Source: Rhizaria sp. SCN 62-66 (Eukaryota; Rhizaria, unplaced). From it: 42,522 nucleotides of DNA. The stretch covers positions 1 through 42,522 of the forward strand of contig MEDY01000367.1 in the NCBI GenBank assembly GCA_001724265.1, given 5' to 3'. The position numbers and the translations under genes are program-made. The notes beneath the pieces are model-generated. The model was not told the DNA's origin. It made no database searches and saw only the letters and a list, made by a program, of their open reading frames with translations. Shown here one piece after another: positions 22,595-42,522 of the stretch (positions within the stretch are counted from its first letter, which is position 1; every line of letters begins with the position of its first letter).

Positions 22595-42522
<19,928 letters not shown>

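Overview
This window looks like nuclear DNA of a unicellular eukaryote (protist). Spliceosomal introns interrupt GC-rich exons, intergenic DNA is AT-rich, and proteins carry long poly-Q, poly-N, poly-A and poly-D runs. A CK2 catalytic subunit and an ABCC-type ABC transporter are unmistakably eukaryotic. I cannot name the lineage. There are no operons, tRNAs, rRNAs, transposons or CRISPR arrays that I can support.

Layout. 760-2259 (+): CK2 alpha kinase, 3 exons. 2763-5855 (+): multi-pass membrane protein, 2 exons, with a TRP-like protist membrane module and a disordered acidic tail. 6971-20870 (+): an ABCC/MRP-type full transporter, 3 exons, about 4,528 residues, inflated by an about 1,850-residue low-complexity linker between TMD1 and NBD1. 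22595-42522 (-): one enormous, 5'-partial membrane receptor reading leftward (sushi/CCP array, REJ region, GPS-like motif, about five membrane helices, Q/N/S-rich cytoplasmic regions). It converges on the ABC gene across a 1.7-kb AT-rich spacer holding a CA microsatellite.

The most striking observation is in the minus-strand gene. About 20 kb reads as one open frame, broken only by four in-frame TAG codons (38403-38405, 32109-32111, 26819-26821, 23552-23554) and one single-base slip inside a CAA repeat (about 30338-30340). No TAA or TGA occurs in that frame before 22595. Coding composition continues on both sides of every TAG, and the second TAG sits between the REJ region and the GPS-like motif plus first membrane helix. 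None of the four genes ends in TAG (stops are TAA, TGA, TAA, TAA). The simplest reading is that UAG is a sense codon here, perhaps Gln; readthrough, a decaying gene or split gene models are alternatives.

The five introns I can place by reading frame all have donors of the form GT(A/G)(C/T)G(C/T) and pyrimidine-rich or AT-rich interiors ending in AG; they are 123-249 nt long. The genes are not obviously functionally linked: a kinase, two membrane proteins that may be surface or signalling components, and a transporter.
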